Shown: positions 1 to 9,336 of the stretch, piece by piece | Numbering within the stretch: position 1 is the stretch's first letter | Layout of the letters: every line of letters starts with the position of its first letter | Origin: an uncultured Saprospiraceae bacterium | Lineage (GTDB): Bacteria > Bacteroidota > Bacteroidia > Chitinophagales > Saprospiraceae | Assembly: GCA_938015435.1 (NCBI GenBank) | Contig: CALLPN010000010.1 | Location: 1-64,000 of the forward strand | Length of the DNA: 64,000 nucleotides | Reading direction: 5' to 3' | Notes under the pieces: model-generated | Database searches by the model: none | The model's input: the letters and a program-made list of their open reading frames with translations, nothing else | Told to the model about the DNA's origin: nothing | Program-made: the position numbers and the translations under genes

Positions 1-40
1 CTAAATAATAAGAGCCCTATAGAATTTGCTGATCGGCGCC

Positions 41-78
41 AGCCCTCTTTTGGGCTTTATAAAGCCCAAAAGAGGGCT
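41..78. terminator. Perfect 38-bp palindrome, probable bidirectional terminator
   Basis: The 38 bases are an exact inverted repeat (18-bp arms 41-58 and 61-78 around AT). The arms are GC-rich outside and A/T-rich inside, so each strand gives a strong hairpin with an internal T tract. It most likely ends transcription of a gene left of the window and isolates the TPR gene at 190. No long T tail follows, so termination itself is inferred. Confidence 0.6.
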
Positions 79-189
79 GTTATTCTTTGATTAAAACATT
101 ATATTTAAATTATAAACTGTCTAAGTTTTAGTAAGTCTACAAAACCATTATTATAACATAGCTTTACATCTTATAAAGAAAACATCTAG

Positions 190-513
190 ATGACTGCCAC
201 TTCTCAACGACTCGAATACCTCAATACTTTATTAGCCGAAGATCCTGATGATAGCTTTGTAAAATACGCCATAGCCAAGGAATATGAGAAACTTGATGAT
301 CTAAAAACTTCCATAGCGAAATTTGAATCGCTAAGGGCAGATGATCCTGATTATGTAGGACTCTATTATCATCTAGCTTATATCTACACTGAGATAGATG
401 AGATGGAAAAAGCACTAGAAATCTATGATGCAGGAATAGAAGTTGCCAAAGTTCAAAATGATCTTCATGCTTTGTCAGAATTAAGAAATGCTCGAGTAAA
501 TGCCGATATTTAA
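190..513 (+). CDS. Small tetratricopeptide-repeat protein
   Basis: This 107-residue protein consists of helical TPR-like repeats and little else. One repeat lies around residues 20-52 (DDSFVKYAIAKEYEKLDD followed by the A helix of the next unit) and another around 55-88 (GLYYHLAYIYTEIDEMEKAL). There is no signal peptide or membrane segment, so it is predicted to be cytoplasmic and to act as a small protein-interaction scaffold. Its partner is unknown. The ATG at 190 lies about 110 bp after a strong palindrome, and the gene converges on dapF, so it is probably a single-gene unit. Short TPR proteins of this kind are common in Bacteroidota and carry no specific functional name. Confidence 0.8.
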   Translation: MTATSQRLEYLNTLLAEDPDDSFVKYAIAKEYEKLDDLKTSIAKFESLRADDPDYVGLYYHLAYIYTEIDEMEKALEIYDAGIEVAKVQNDLHALSELRNARVNADI

Positions 514-564
514 TCTACTTAGAAATCAATAGCCCTCCATTTACAGTGAACCTATCTTCTTGGG

Positions 565-602
565 ACTGCCTACTACCTACTGAACACTGCCTTCTGCCTA
601 CT
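565..602. repeat. Degenerate short tandem repeat overlapping the dapF stop
   Basis: The stretch is built from near-copies of CTGCCTACT / ACCTACTGAACACTGCC. It fills the gap between the convergent TPR and dapF genes and includes the last codons of dapF at 598-602. Its C-rich pyrimidine/purine phase is unlike the flanking AT-rich DNA. It looks like an intergenic simple-sequence element; no function is evident. Confidence 0.45.
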
Positions 603-1389
603 CTGTTGAAACGACTCCTTCGAAAACTCTAACTGCTGGTCCAATCAAATAAATATCTACAAAGGCATCATCTACTTTTTTGCATCTTACAGATAGCTCA
701 CCACCTTTAGTATTTATTTGCACTTCGTATTGACCATTTGGTTGATCTGTACTCAAAAGACTTGAAATAGCTACAGCAACTGTTCCTGTACCACAAGAAT
801 AAGTTTCGGCTTCCACTCCCCTTTCGTAGGTCTGCATGCGAACAATATCCTTTTTAATTTCGGCAATATTGACGTTGATTCCTTTTTCCTTATAAGTATC
901 ATTGAATCTGATAGATTTACCTTCTTGTTTGATATCTATCATCTTAAGGTCATCAAATCTCACATAATGCGGCGAGCCAGTATCCATGACATAAGCTTCA
1001 CCATCACGAGATACACTAGAAACAGAAGTCATAGAAAGAAATACTTTATTAACGTCTATAATCGCACGATGTAGCCCATCCACAGCCATAAACTGCATAC
1101 TTTGACCTGCGATCCAATCTTGATCGTATGCAAATTGACTTATACATCTACCTCCATTGCCACACATAGAGCTAGCATTCCCATCTGAATTATAATACTT
1201 CATATAGAAATCCGATTTATTATCTTCTTGCAGCAGAATGAGACCATCCGCACCTATACCAAATCTACGACTACACCAAGAAGCTATTACTTCTTTTGTA
1301 AGTATTTTCTCAATGTACTTATCACGATCTTCGATCATAATGAAGTCATTAGCCGTACCGTGATACTTGTAGAACTTTATGTTTTTCAT
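598..1389 (-). CDS. dapF: Diaminopimelate epimerase
   Basis: DapF interconverts LL- and meso-diaminopimelate in the cytoplasm, the penultimate step of lysine synthesis and the source of the peptidoglycan crosslinking residue. The protein has the family's two catalytic cysteines in their expected settings: Cys76 in MCGNGGRC and Cys199 in SCGTGTVA. The N-terminal KYHGTANDF motif is also present. With the ATG at 1389 the protein has 263 residues, close to the usual DapF length; an ATG eight codons upstream (1413) would add a tail not expected for the family. A TAnnTTTG element sits about 45 bp upstream. It converges on the TPR gene and is not in a lysine operon here. Confidence 0.95.
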   Translation of the reverse strand: MKNIKFYKYHGTANDFIMIEDRDKYIEKILTKEVIASWCSRRFGIGADGLILLQEDNKSDFYMKYYNSDGNASSMCGNGGRCISQFAYDQDWIAGQSMQFMAVDGLHRAIIDVNKVFLSMTSVSSVSRDGEAYVMDTGSPHYVRFDDLKMIDIKQEGKSIRFNDTYKEKGINVNIAEIKKDIVRMQTYERGVEAETYSCGTGTVAVAISSLLSTDQPNGQYEVQINTKGGELSVRCKKVDDAFVDIYLIGPAVRVFEGVVSTE

Positions 1390-1433
1390 ATAACCATGTT
1401 TTAAAATAATCATCTTAAAGTTACGCTCTCATG

Positions 1434-1441
1434 CAAATATA
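1434..1441 (-). promoter_or_regulatory. Candidate -7 element for dapF
   Basis: The minus strand reads TATATTTG, an exact match to the Bacteroidota -7 consensus TAnnTTTG, 45 bp upstream of the chosen dapF ATG. A TTG lies about 26 bp further upstream, which is longer than the usual spacing, so the -33 element is uncertain. Confidence 0.4.
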
Positions 1442-1553
1442 TATAAATAGCATCATCTCATTCGATACAATAATTAAATCATATAAGTCAGCTATACTAG
1501 TAGTCATCATCTTATAATCAGTATTTTATACATTATATATCATTATAATATAT

Positions 1554-1561
1554 TATCTTTG
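1554..1561 (+). promoter_or_regulatory. Candidate -7 element for the HtrA-like protease
   Basis: TATCTTTG matches the Bacteroidota -7 consensus TAnnTTTG and lies 96 bp upstream of the protease ATG. No clear -33 TTG is present at the usual distance, so the call rests on the -7 motif alone. Confidence 0.35.
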
Positions 1562-1657
1562 TTTTCATGCCGTATACTACGGATGGTCATTTCCTCTTTA
1601 TATATATACACAAACTGATTACTGGTATTCCTTAGATACGCAAATAGATACACTTAT

Positions 1658-3100
1658 ATGACAACTTCTAAATTACTTGCACTTGTAACATGCACATCGT
1701 TATTAACGGCAATTACCACTGTAGCTATATATCATAAATTGGTACAACCAGAACAAGTTATCTATGAGTCACAGCGAGGAAAAGCGATTCAAGCCGCAGA
1801 ACGTGAAATCAATTTATCTCCAAGATTTCAACATCTATTTACATCTACGACGCCTACTAATTTTATTTCTGCAGCTAAAGACAGTAGAGAAGCTGTAGTA
1901 TCAATTAGATCCTTGACTAAAATCGAAGGAGGTAATGCTCTCAATAGAAATCTCAGCAGCTCAGCAGGATCAGGAGTTTTAATCTCTAGAGACGGCTACA
2001 TCGTTACTAATAACCACGTAATAGAAGGCGCGGATATCATTGAAGTCACACTTAACAACAATAAAGAATACATAGCTAAGGTTGTGGGAACCGACTCACA
2101 AACTGATATGGCAGTACTCAAAATTGAAGCTGATCAAATGCCATATATGTTATTTGGAAATAGTGACTCACTTCAAGTGGGTGAGTGGGTTCTAGCTGTT
2201 GGTAATCCATTTCGTCTACAAAGTACAGTTACCGCTGGTATTGTAAGTGCCAAGGGACGGAACATAGATGTGTTTGAAGATCGATCTGGTATAGAGTCAT
2301 TCATACAGACAGACGCCGCTGTAAATCCGGGTAATAGCGGAGGAGCATTAATCAATACTAAAGGAGAACTCATAGGTATCAATACTGCAATCATCACTTC
2401 CAGTGGTAAATATGAAGGATTTTCTTTTGCTGTACCTTCTAATCTCGCTCGTAAAGTAGTTACCGACCTTATGGAATATGGAGCCGTACAAAGAGGCTGG
2501 ATGGGTGTTGAGATATCTAGTGTAACAAATCAATTAGCAGAAGAACGGAGTCTTCCATCTGTAGCCGGAGTATATATCACAATTGTAACTAGAGGAAGTG
2601 CCGCAAATGATGCAGGACTTATTGGTGGAGATGTAATACTAAGTGTGGACGATGTAAATACAAATACTCTATCGCAATTTATGGAGCAAATAGGTCGTCA
2701 TAGACCTGGTGATGTGATCAAAGTATCCTATGTAAGGAATGGTTCTTTAGAAAGCACTGAAGTCACTCTAAAAAATAAATTAAATAGCACAGATTTCGTG
2801 GCTGTTAGAAAAGATAAAGCATTAATTGATTTGGGATTTGAACTCCGAGATCTGTCATCATCAGAGATATCTAAAAATACTACTGATGGTGTAATGGTGG
2901 TAAGTGTATATCAAAACAGCACAGTGGGAAAAGCAAATATCGAGCCTGGATACATTATTACCAAAATCAACAATATAGAAGTAACCGATGTAAGAAAACT
3001 AGTAGAATATCTTACAACACATTCTGGTGAAATTATGCTTGAGGGTTACTATGAAAATTACCCAGGACTGTTTCCATATATGTTTAAAAAGGAAGGGTAA
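1658..3100 (+). CDS. DegP/HtrA-type periplasmic serine protease
   Basis: This 480-residue protein is a trypsin-fold HtrA protease for quality control of envelope proteins. The catalytic triad is visible as His120 in TNNHV, Asp150 in TDMAVL and Ser227 in GNSGGA. A hydrophobic N-terminus (about residues 5-25) acts as signal or membrane anchor. After the protease domain (about 75-265) come two PDZ-like regions, about 275-370 (GWMGVEIS...GSAANDAGLIGGDVI) and about 385-470 (LGFELRDLS...GKANIEPGYIITKI), as in DegP/DegQ. It follows a divergent dapF and is closed by a strong terminator, so it looks monocistronic. Which HtrA paralogue it is (DegP, DegQ or DegS type) cannot be decided from the sequence alone. 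Confidence 0.93.
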   Translation: MTTSKLLALVTCTSLLTAITTVAIYHKLVQPEQVIYESQRGKAIQAAEREINLSPRFQHLFTSTTPTNFISAAKDSREAVVSIRSLTKIEGGNALNRNLSSSAGSGVLISRDGYIVTNNHVIEGADIIEVTLNNNKEYIAKVVGTDSQTDMAVLKIEADQMPYMLFGNSDSLQVGEWVLAVGNPFRLQSTVTAGIVSAKGRNIDVFEDRSGIESFIQTDAAVNPGNSGGALINTKGELIGINTAIITSSGKYEGFSFAVPSNLARKVVTDLMEYGAVQRGWMGVEISSVTNQLAEERSLPSVAGVYITIVTRGSAANDAGLIGGDVILSVDDVNTNTLSQFMEQIGRHRPGDVIKVSYVRNGSLESTEVTLKNKLNSTDFVAVRKDKALIDLGFELRDLSSSEISKNTTDGVMVVSVYQNSTVGKANIEPGYIITKINNIEVTDVRKLVEYLTTHSGEIMLEGYYENYPGLFPYMFKKEG

Positions 3101-3153
3101 AAAAAATATTGTGCATAGATATTGCATAGAATAAAATGTATTCTTAATAAATG

Positions 3154-3201
3154 AAAAGAGAATATATTAATCTACTCATGATTAATATATTCTCTTTTTT
3201 T
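3154..3201 (+). terminator. Rho-independent terminator after the HtrA gene
   Basis: A perfect 19-bp stem (3154-3172 with 3180-3198) encloses a 7-base loop and runs into a T tract ending at 3201. It lies 54 bp after the protease stop codon on the same strand. Confidence 0.85.
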
Positions 3202-3360
3202 CAACATCCTTCGATAAAAACCGACTGCATTTTTTGTGACAATTATACAATACTTATAGAGTATATTATTTATCCAATATAGAATTAATATAAATCGAGA
3301 AGCCTAAAATATTTTGAAGCTTGACTCGTATTATGGGTTTAAAGTATTTAACCAATTACT

Positions 3361-3397
3361 AAAAAAAAATAGCCCCTAACCGAATGGATAGAGGCTA
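3361..3397 (-). terminator. Terminator for the minus-strand metalloprotease gene
   Basis: On the minus strand, TAGCCTCT (3397-3390) can pair with AGGGGCTA (3377-3370) with one G-T wobble, and nine T residues follow (3369-3361). It lies just downstream of the stop codon at 3421. Confidence 0.75.
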
Positions 3398-3420
3398 CAA
3401 AAATATATTCTTCTTATGAC

Positions 3421-6400
3421 TTATTTCATCACCCCAATTCTTTGATAAACACTACCCTTTTCTGTTTTTACGTAGAGTATGTATAATCCATTTAGAAGGC
3501 TACTTACATCTACTATTTGCATATTATTTTTTGGCAATTGCGTATCGTTTAATACAATTTTACCGTCTATACTTATTAAAGATATTTGCTGTACTCTATT
3601 ATTAATATCTAATAGTTCTATTTGAAGATTTTCGGCAACAGGATTGGGATATACTTTGATGTCATTTTCAGAAAGTAAATCTTCGGTACTTGTAAACATG
3701 ATTCCAAAACTTTCCACACATCCTGAAGAGTCCATAATTGATATAGTATAATCCCCATCAGGTATATTTGTAAAGAAACCATCTTCGTTAAATCCTTCCG
3801 CCTCAATTGAATAACTATAACCTCCACCAGTTCCTCCGGTACCTACAACAAATAGCGTATCCGTACTAGTACTATTCATCAACCCTAACTCAGGGTTTTC
3901 GTTTATGACTACACTTGCTTCAGTGAATTCTGATCCATTAACATCCTTTACAGTTATACTATAAGTACCACTTGGTAGATCACTAAATAATGCTTCATCT
4001 TGGAAAGGTCCATCATTAATAGAAAACTGATATGGTCCTTGACCTCCTGTAATACCATTGATTAGTATACTTCCAGTAGACTGTAAATAACATACATCTA
4101 TCGTTGTAATCGAAATTGCTGTAACTGCTGAAATAGAAAGATCAAATGAATAAGTACATCCAACAACATCTGATATGGTTAGAGTATAATCTTCATTAAG
4201 GTCTAAATCTAGTACATTCTCTGATTGAAAATCTACACCATTCGTAGAATACATATAAGGCTGCGTTCCTCCCATAGCATCTATTACTACATCTCCCATA
4301 GATACTGTATAGCTATAAGTAATTGGAGCAGTAGAAGAAATTAGAATATTCTCATATTCAACACTTCTACCTCCTGCATCTCTAACAGAGACAGAATATT
4401 CACCTATTGGAAGATCAATAAATATGTTATCCGGTCCAAAGCCACTATCATTAAGACTATATTCATAAGGTGGAATTCCTCCTATTGGAGTAATTGCCAA
4501 CATTCCATCATTTACATTTGGACAATCAGGATCAGTAATCGAAATATCTGCGTTAAGCATTTCAATATTAACCGAAACAGTATTGCTAACAGTACAGTCA
4601 TTTGCATCTTTAACTGTTACACTGTAATCACCGTTTTCTAAATCCGAAAATATTCCAACCGTACTAAAATTAATTCCATCTATACTATACTCAAATGATC
4701 CAGCTCCACCTTCCGCACTGGCATTAATATCATAGCCTACAAGAGTAGCTGTGAGCAACATAGGTACAGGCTGCATCAATAAAATAGGATCAGATTCACT
4801 TTCGGTACCGTCAGCATCTTTTACGTATACCGTATAGATTCCTGATGACAAGCCATCGAAAGCAGGATCTGCCTGGAAATTTATATTATCAATACTAAAT
4901 TCGTAAGGCTCAACACCTTCTACAGCTGTAGCGAAGATAGTTCCATCAGCACCTTCAAAACATGATATTTCGTTTGAAACATTAGCTACTACTTGGAATG
5001 TGTTTTCCAATATTTCTATTGATATATATTGATTTCTTAACCATACTCCAGTAGATGGAATTTGGACATCCACAAAAAATCCATCTGTAAGCGCTTCATT
5101 ACCGGAATGAAGATAAGACACCGTTCCATTTGCTAACTGATCTTCTGTCACAGGAGACCCTTCGATAAGCACATCACTACCTCTCATTAAAGCTCCTTCA
5201 TTAGGAAGTTTAGTGATATAAATAATAGCAGGATCATCACTATCAATCGTCAAAGCTGTATTATCAAACAAAGCACTTGCTCCATTAAGAACTATTATAC
5301 TTTTACTGCCACTGGTTACCAGATCAGGAAAGACTACTGGTGAGCAAGCTTCTATTGCCCAGGAATTAATAATTCCTTCATCTGCCTGAAAGACATCTGT
5401 AATTTTTAATGTCCATACCCCAAAAGTTGATGTCTCTGTAAATTCATCCATTGCATTATAAATACCTGAAATTGCTAGTGGATCACTGTCACAAGTATTT
5501 TCAAAATCCATTGCCGTTAGAGCAGCTGAATTATTAAACGATGCCATGATGTTATTTCTACTACATCCATATTCATCTGATGGTACACCTGGTCGATCAA
5601 ACAGATCAAATTTTATTCCATTCGGTGAAGTTATTTCAGCACTCAGATCTCCGACCCAAGTATGCGAAACATCTAAAACAACGGTCGCTTCTGTAAAATC
5701 TATTTCCAATGGTATTTCCAAAGTACTTTCAACTTCTACATTGGCAACCATAGGAATTACAACAGGCATATCACTAGAATATTGAATACATTCTACAGAA
5801 GCAGTTCTAAAGGCTTTGGTAACACTATATTCACCTGTGGAACATATAGATCGAGCTCTAACCCTCCAGTAATAAACTGTACCTGGTTCGAGATTATTTC
5901 TTGTTGTGGTTGACGAAGTTGGAGTGGCAGACATAACTGGTGCAGAAACGAAATCTGGCACAGTACTCAATTGAAATTGATACAAACTAACACCCTCTTG
6001 TGCGTCCCAGGTAAATTCTACTGCAGTTGCATCTACTTCATCTATTCCTTCAATAGGTGCTGTTGTATTAGTAATCAATAAGCCGTCATTTTGAATATTG
6101 ATTGCAAATATTTCGTTGATGGTGCTGTTTTCAGCCATTGCTGTAAACGTAGAGAGATATGAACCCGCTTCAGCTCCTATCAATCCACTTATTGTAATAT
6201 CGACTGAAGCAGGAGTTGTGACTGTATTTTCAGATATCGACGCTGTAACACCATCTGGAAGGTCACTTACGGAAAGATTTACCATATCATCAAAAGTAGA
6301 CGCAGATAGCAAATTTACAGTATATACAAGTTCATCTTGACCGCATGCTACTTGACTAAATGGTGTGATTTCAACACTAAACTCAGCTGTAATACTAAAG

Positions 6401-8256
6401 TCTTCGTCTGACATATCGTAAAAAACATTATCACTACCCACTATCACTACTCTAGCCATATCTGTCTGAACATTGGGTACAGTTACCTCATGAGATCCAT
6501 CATTAGTAACATCTTCTGCTAATAAGATATCGAATGTCTCGCCACTATCCACTGATAAATAGATATCTACTTCTGCAGTATTTATTGGCGCTTGATCAGT
6601 ACCAGCCACATCCCATGTAACTGTTTTGAGATCAGACGCTGGCCAAACCACTGGAGTATTTGGTGAAATAAGAACAAAAGGGCTTCCTGTATCTTCTACA
6701 TTTACAACTATATTGACTTCACCGGTGCACCCGACAGCAATATTATTGTCTCTGACAGTACACATAAAATTCATCTCTCTAGTCACCGTTGGTAGCACTT
6801 CCCACTCAGATCCACCCGATCTTTTCGGAAAAAACCTTCGTGAATCTGTAGTAGGTGAAATGGATCTAAACAAAGGTCCACCTGCATTTGTCCCTTGCGG
6901 CGGCATAGTTGCTACTTCATTATCCATCTGTTCCCAACAGTATGTCATCAAATCTCCATCAGCATCCATAGCGTCAGCAGTCAAAAAGAAAGTCGTCCCA
7001 GCAGGAATAGTTACTGCAGCATTTTCCACGGTTACAACCGGTGCATTATTTGAAGTTGGAATTATCTCTGCACAATCATTTCCATTTCCTGTAACGAAAT
7101 TTGCAATTTCTATAAGAGAGATACCATGAAAATAATCATCGCTATTACCCTGAACATTGGGATCACATATTCCTGCATATCCCATAATTGTAGTAGCGCT
7201 ACCTGGTTCCATTGCAGTTGCAGGGTTTATATTACAATCATTATTCTGAGTATGATTACCACCAAACTGGTGACCCATTTCGTGAGCTACATAATCTATA
7301 TAGAATGGATCATTAACTGGACTACCGAGCCCAGTTACACCTTGAGCTTTACGATTAGTACATGGGCTTCGCAAAGATGCTATTCCACCTCCACCAGTAC
7401 TAAATACGTGGCCAATATCGAAATTATCAAATCCAATGACGTCATTACACGTTGCTCTGTTCTCACCAAGCATATCCCCTCCATCATTATTAGTGTAAGG
7501 ATCTGTTGCTCCGTTGAGGAAGATCAGTTCATCTGTATTAGCTATAAGTTCCATTGTGATACCGGCATCTCTTTCATACAATCCATTGACTCTTGTCATA
7601 GCTATGTTGAATTCCGCTAATACTGATACTACCGTTCCACCATGAAATGATGCATACTCACCTGTACAAGCTAATGCCAATCTATATTTACGTAACTCAC
7701 AGTCTCCATGCCTAGTTGAAGCTTCATTAGCTCCATCTATTTCTCTAGCATCTTCATCTACTAAACATTCAAATTGATGTCTTGCTTTAACACCGTAATC
7801 ATACTTATAATATACTGCGTATTCCTGTGCCGTGCCATTGATATGATCTATATAGGTAGCTTGTTGGCCCTCACGAAGTACCATTGCATGCATTCTCTTC
7901 TCTCCATATCCCATACGTATATATGAGCCAGGTACGTCTAAGCTAAATCCTTTATATGCCTTTATACCTGGATATTTAGCCGAAAGATCAGGATGAAATA
8001 CATCGGCTGCTTCTATCATAAAAACTTCTAGTCCACCTTCAGGATTTGGAAGCGTTACTCTTGTTTGGTTCGATTTCGTCTTCTCTAGCACGTTCATTAG
8101 TGAAGAAAACTCTAACTTATATCCTTGATATCTTTGGGGTAAGAGATCTGTACTGATATTAGATCGTCTCGATAGATCAGATTTAGTCCAATCTTGGGCG
8201 CTTAGATAAGTACTCGATATAATTAGAATTAATAGTAGTAATCTTTGTAATTGCAT
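3421..8256 (-). CDS. Secreted metzincin metalloprotease with P-domain, SprB repeats and T9SS type A sorting domain
   Basis: This 1611-residue extracellular multidomain protein begins with a signal peptide (about 1-20, ending STYLSAQD). A reprolysin-like zinc protease follows, with the motif HEMGHQFGGNH at 325-335 and a Met-turn (TIMGYAG) about 25 residues later. Ig/fibronectin-type domains (about 410-825, including a type III segment PGTVYYWRVRARS) lead into a proprotein-convertase P-domain with the TWVGDLSAEI motif. A cadherin-like stretch (LNGASALFDNTALTI) precedes six SprB-like repeats, each ending in a GxYxVxVKDAxG pattern. The C-terminus is a T9SS type A sorting domain (VYPNPVAENLQIELL...). 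It is predicted to be exported by the Sec and T9SS routes and to digest extracellular protein; the substrate is unknown. It is followed by its own terminator and is divergent from the next gene. Confidence 0.92.
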   Translation of the reverse strand: MQLQRLLLLILIISSTYLSAQDWTKSDLSRRSNISTDLLPQRYQGYKLEFSSLMNVLEKTKSNQTRVTLPNPEGGLEVFMIEAADVFHPDLSAKYPGIKAYKGFSLDVPGSYIRMGYGEKRMHAMVLREGQQATYIDHINGTAQEYAVYYKYDYGVKARHQFECLVDEDAREIDGANEASTRHGDCELRKYRLALACTGEYASFHGGTVVSVLAEFNIAMTRVNGLYERDAGITMELIANTDELIFLNGATDPYTNNDGGDMLGENRATCNDVIGFDNFDIGHVFSTGGGGIASLRSPCTNRKAQGVTGLGSPVNDPFYIDYVAHEMGHQFGGNHTQNNDCNINPATAMEPGSATTIMGYAGICDPNVQGNSDDYFHGISLIEIANFVTGNGNDCAEIIPTSNNAPVVTVENAAVTIPAGTTFFLTADAMDADGDLMTYCWEQMDNEVATMPPQGTNAGGPLFRSISPTTDSRRFFPKRSGGSEWEVLPTVTREMNFMCTVRDNNIAVGCTGEVNIVVNVEDTGSPFVLISPNTPVVWPASDLKTVTWDVAGTDQAPINTAEVDIYLSVDSGETFDILLAEDVTNDGSHEVTVPNVQTDMARVVIVGSDNVFYDMSDEDFSITAEFSVEITPFSQVACGQDELVYTVNLLSASTFDDMVNLSVSDLPDGVTASISENTVTTPASVDITISGLIGAEAGSYLSTFTAMAENSTINEIFAINIQNDGLLITNTTAPIEGIDEVDATAVEFTWDAQEGVSLYQFQLSTVPDFVSAPVMSATPTSSTTTRNNLEPGTVYYWRVRARSICSTGEYSVTKAFRTASVECIQYSSDMPVVIPMVANVEVESTLEIPLEIDFTEATVVLDVSHTWVGDLSAEITSPNGIKFDLFDRPGVPSDEYGCSRNNIMASFNNSAALTAMDFENTCDSDPLAISGIYNAMDEFTETSTFGVWTLKITDVFQADEGIINSWAIEACSPVVFPDLVTSGSKSIIVLNGASALFDNTALTIDSDDPAIIYITKLPNEGALMRGSDVLIEGSPVTEDQLANGTVSYLHSGNEALTDGFFVDVQIPSTGVWLRNQYISIEILENTFQVVANVSNEISCFEGADGTIFATAVEGVEPYEFSIDNINFQADPAFDGLSSGIYTVYVKDADGTESESDPILLMQPVPMLLTATLVGYDINASAEGGAGSFEYSIDGINFSTVGIFSDLENGDYSVTVKDANDCTVSNTVSVNIEMLNADISITDPDCPNVNDGMLAITPIGGIPPYEYSLNDSGFGPDNIFIDLPIGEYSVSVRDAGGRSVEYENILISSTAPITYSYTVSMGDVVIDAMGGTQPYMYSTNGVDFQSENVLDLDLNEDYTLTISDVVGCTYSFDLSISAVTAISITTIDVCYLQSTGSILINGITGGQGPYQFSINDGPFQDEALFSDLPSGTYSITVKDVNGSEFTEASVVINENPELGLMNSTSTDTLFVVGTGGTGGGYSYSIEAEGFNEDGFFTNIPDGDYTISIMDSSGCVESFGIMFTSTEDLLSENDIKVYPNPVAENLQIELLDINNRVQQISLISIDGKIVLNDTQLPKNNMQIVDVSSLLNGLYILYVKTEKGSVYQRIGVMK

Positions 8257-8998
8257 GTTAGGTCGGTTAGATAGGTAATGCTATTTGTCTTCGGTCTAAA
8301 TCTACGAACGCTTTTCCAAAATATGTACATAAGTTACCTGACTTGTCGCTTTCGATTAAGTCTTTGATCTAAAATTGCCAATTTCAAATTTAAACTTGAC
8401 ATTTTAGTATAGCGCTTAAAAGCCAATTCTCTACAATTTCATAGTCTGTTGGATTACATAAATTACTAAAACCAATAAGAATGTTGATTTATTTCAAGTC
8501 TATTCGAATCGAAGGTTCATTCTAAACTATCGCAATTATGTGTCGCTTCACACCATTAAGTAGAGACCTTCATTCTTTTCAACTGCAGAATCCCCATAAA
8601 TCATATTTATATTTTGTCGTTTCAACAAATACAATCTAAAAACATCGATATGTAAACAAACGCAGAATTACAAATTTCTGCCAAACATATGAAACAATAG
8701 ATATTATTTACTAATTTTAAATTATATGTGCGTTTCTCTTTTTAGAATAAATCGAATTTTAAATATCATTTAACAGTGTTTTATCCATTCATATTTGTTC
8801 GAATGCTTTTCTGTTGTTAACCCCTAATAGAAGAGTAACAAGAAATTAGAATCACTTAATGCGCAAACCACTTTAGCGCAGAAAATATCTTGCAAAAAAT
8901 CAATTTTATTTTTTTTTAACGACGTCTATTCTTCGAATAGAAGCTAATACCCCGTATTGGCTTATCGAATTGATTTTATAAACGAAATTCTTACACAC
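8257..8998. other. 742-bp divergent intergenic region without a recognised gene
   Basis: The region separates the minus-strand metalloprotease from the plus-strand small secreted protein and must hold both promoters. It is AT-rich with several T and A tracts and one short inverted repeat (CTATTC-TTC-GAATAG near 8926-8940). I see no convincing ORF, no exact TAnnTTTG near either start and no structured RNA. Confidence 0.5.
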
Positions 8999-9334
8999 AT
9001 GAAAAAATTTACACTATTCCTAATCCTATTTTATCCTGTTCTTCTATTTTGTCAGCAGCAGGATCAGCCTATTACTCTTTCTATAGAGTCCAATGTAAAG
9101 TATCTAACTTTTGCGCCAGTTGTTGGGTTTGAGCTTACAGAAAACATTCTATCTCAACTAACGAATGATGGAAAAATTATAGCTAGTAGAGATAATGCTA
9201 ACCCCAACTGTTTGATCCTAAAAGCCAGTTCTGAAATAACGACAGAAGACCTCATATCATTAGCTAAAAAAGCTGGATTCCCTGTCGATCCAAATGAAGT
9301 AAATAAATTATTCACGACTAAAAAACTATTCTAA
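8999..9334 (+). CDS. Small secreted protein of unknown function
   Basis: This 111-residue protein has a clean signal peptide (MKKFTLFLILFYPVLLFCQ, cleavage likely just before QQQD). The mature part of about 90 residues contains no motif I recognise. The ATG at 8999 is preferred to an upstream in-frame codon at 8957 because it puts the signal peptide at the N-terminus. The stop is only two bases before the next ATG (9337), so the pair is almost certainly co-transcribed and probably translationally coupled. That suggests it works with, or is processed alongside, the T9SS protein that follows. The mature segment is mixed alpha/beta in character (TTEDLISLAKKAGF is helix-like). No function can be named. 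Confidence 0.75.
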   Translation: MKKFTLFLILFYPVLLFCQQQDQPITLSIESNVKYLTFAPVVGFELTENILSQLTNDGKIIASRDNANPNCLILKASSEITTEDLISLAKKAGFPVDPNEVNKLFTTKKLF

Positions 9335-9336
9335 TT

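Noticed and set aside
6626-7620. Two open frames of 164-167 codons on the plus strand inside the metalloprotease gene
   Set aside because: They are antisense to a well-supported protein with clear domains, lack signal or family motifs and have low-complexity content typical of complementary frames.
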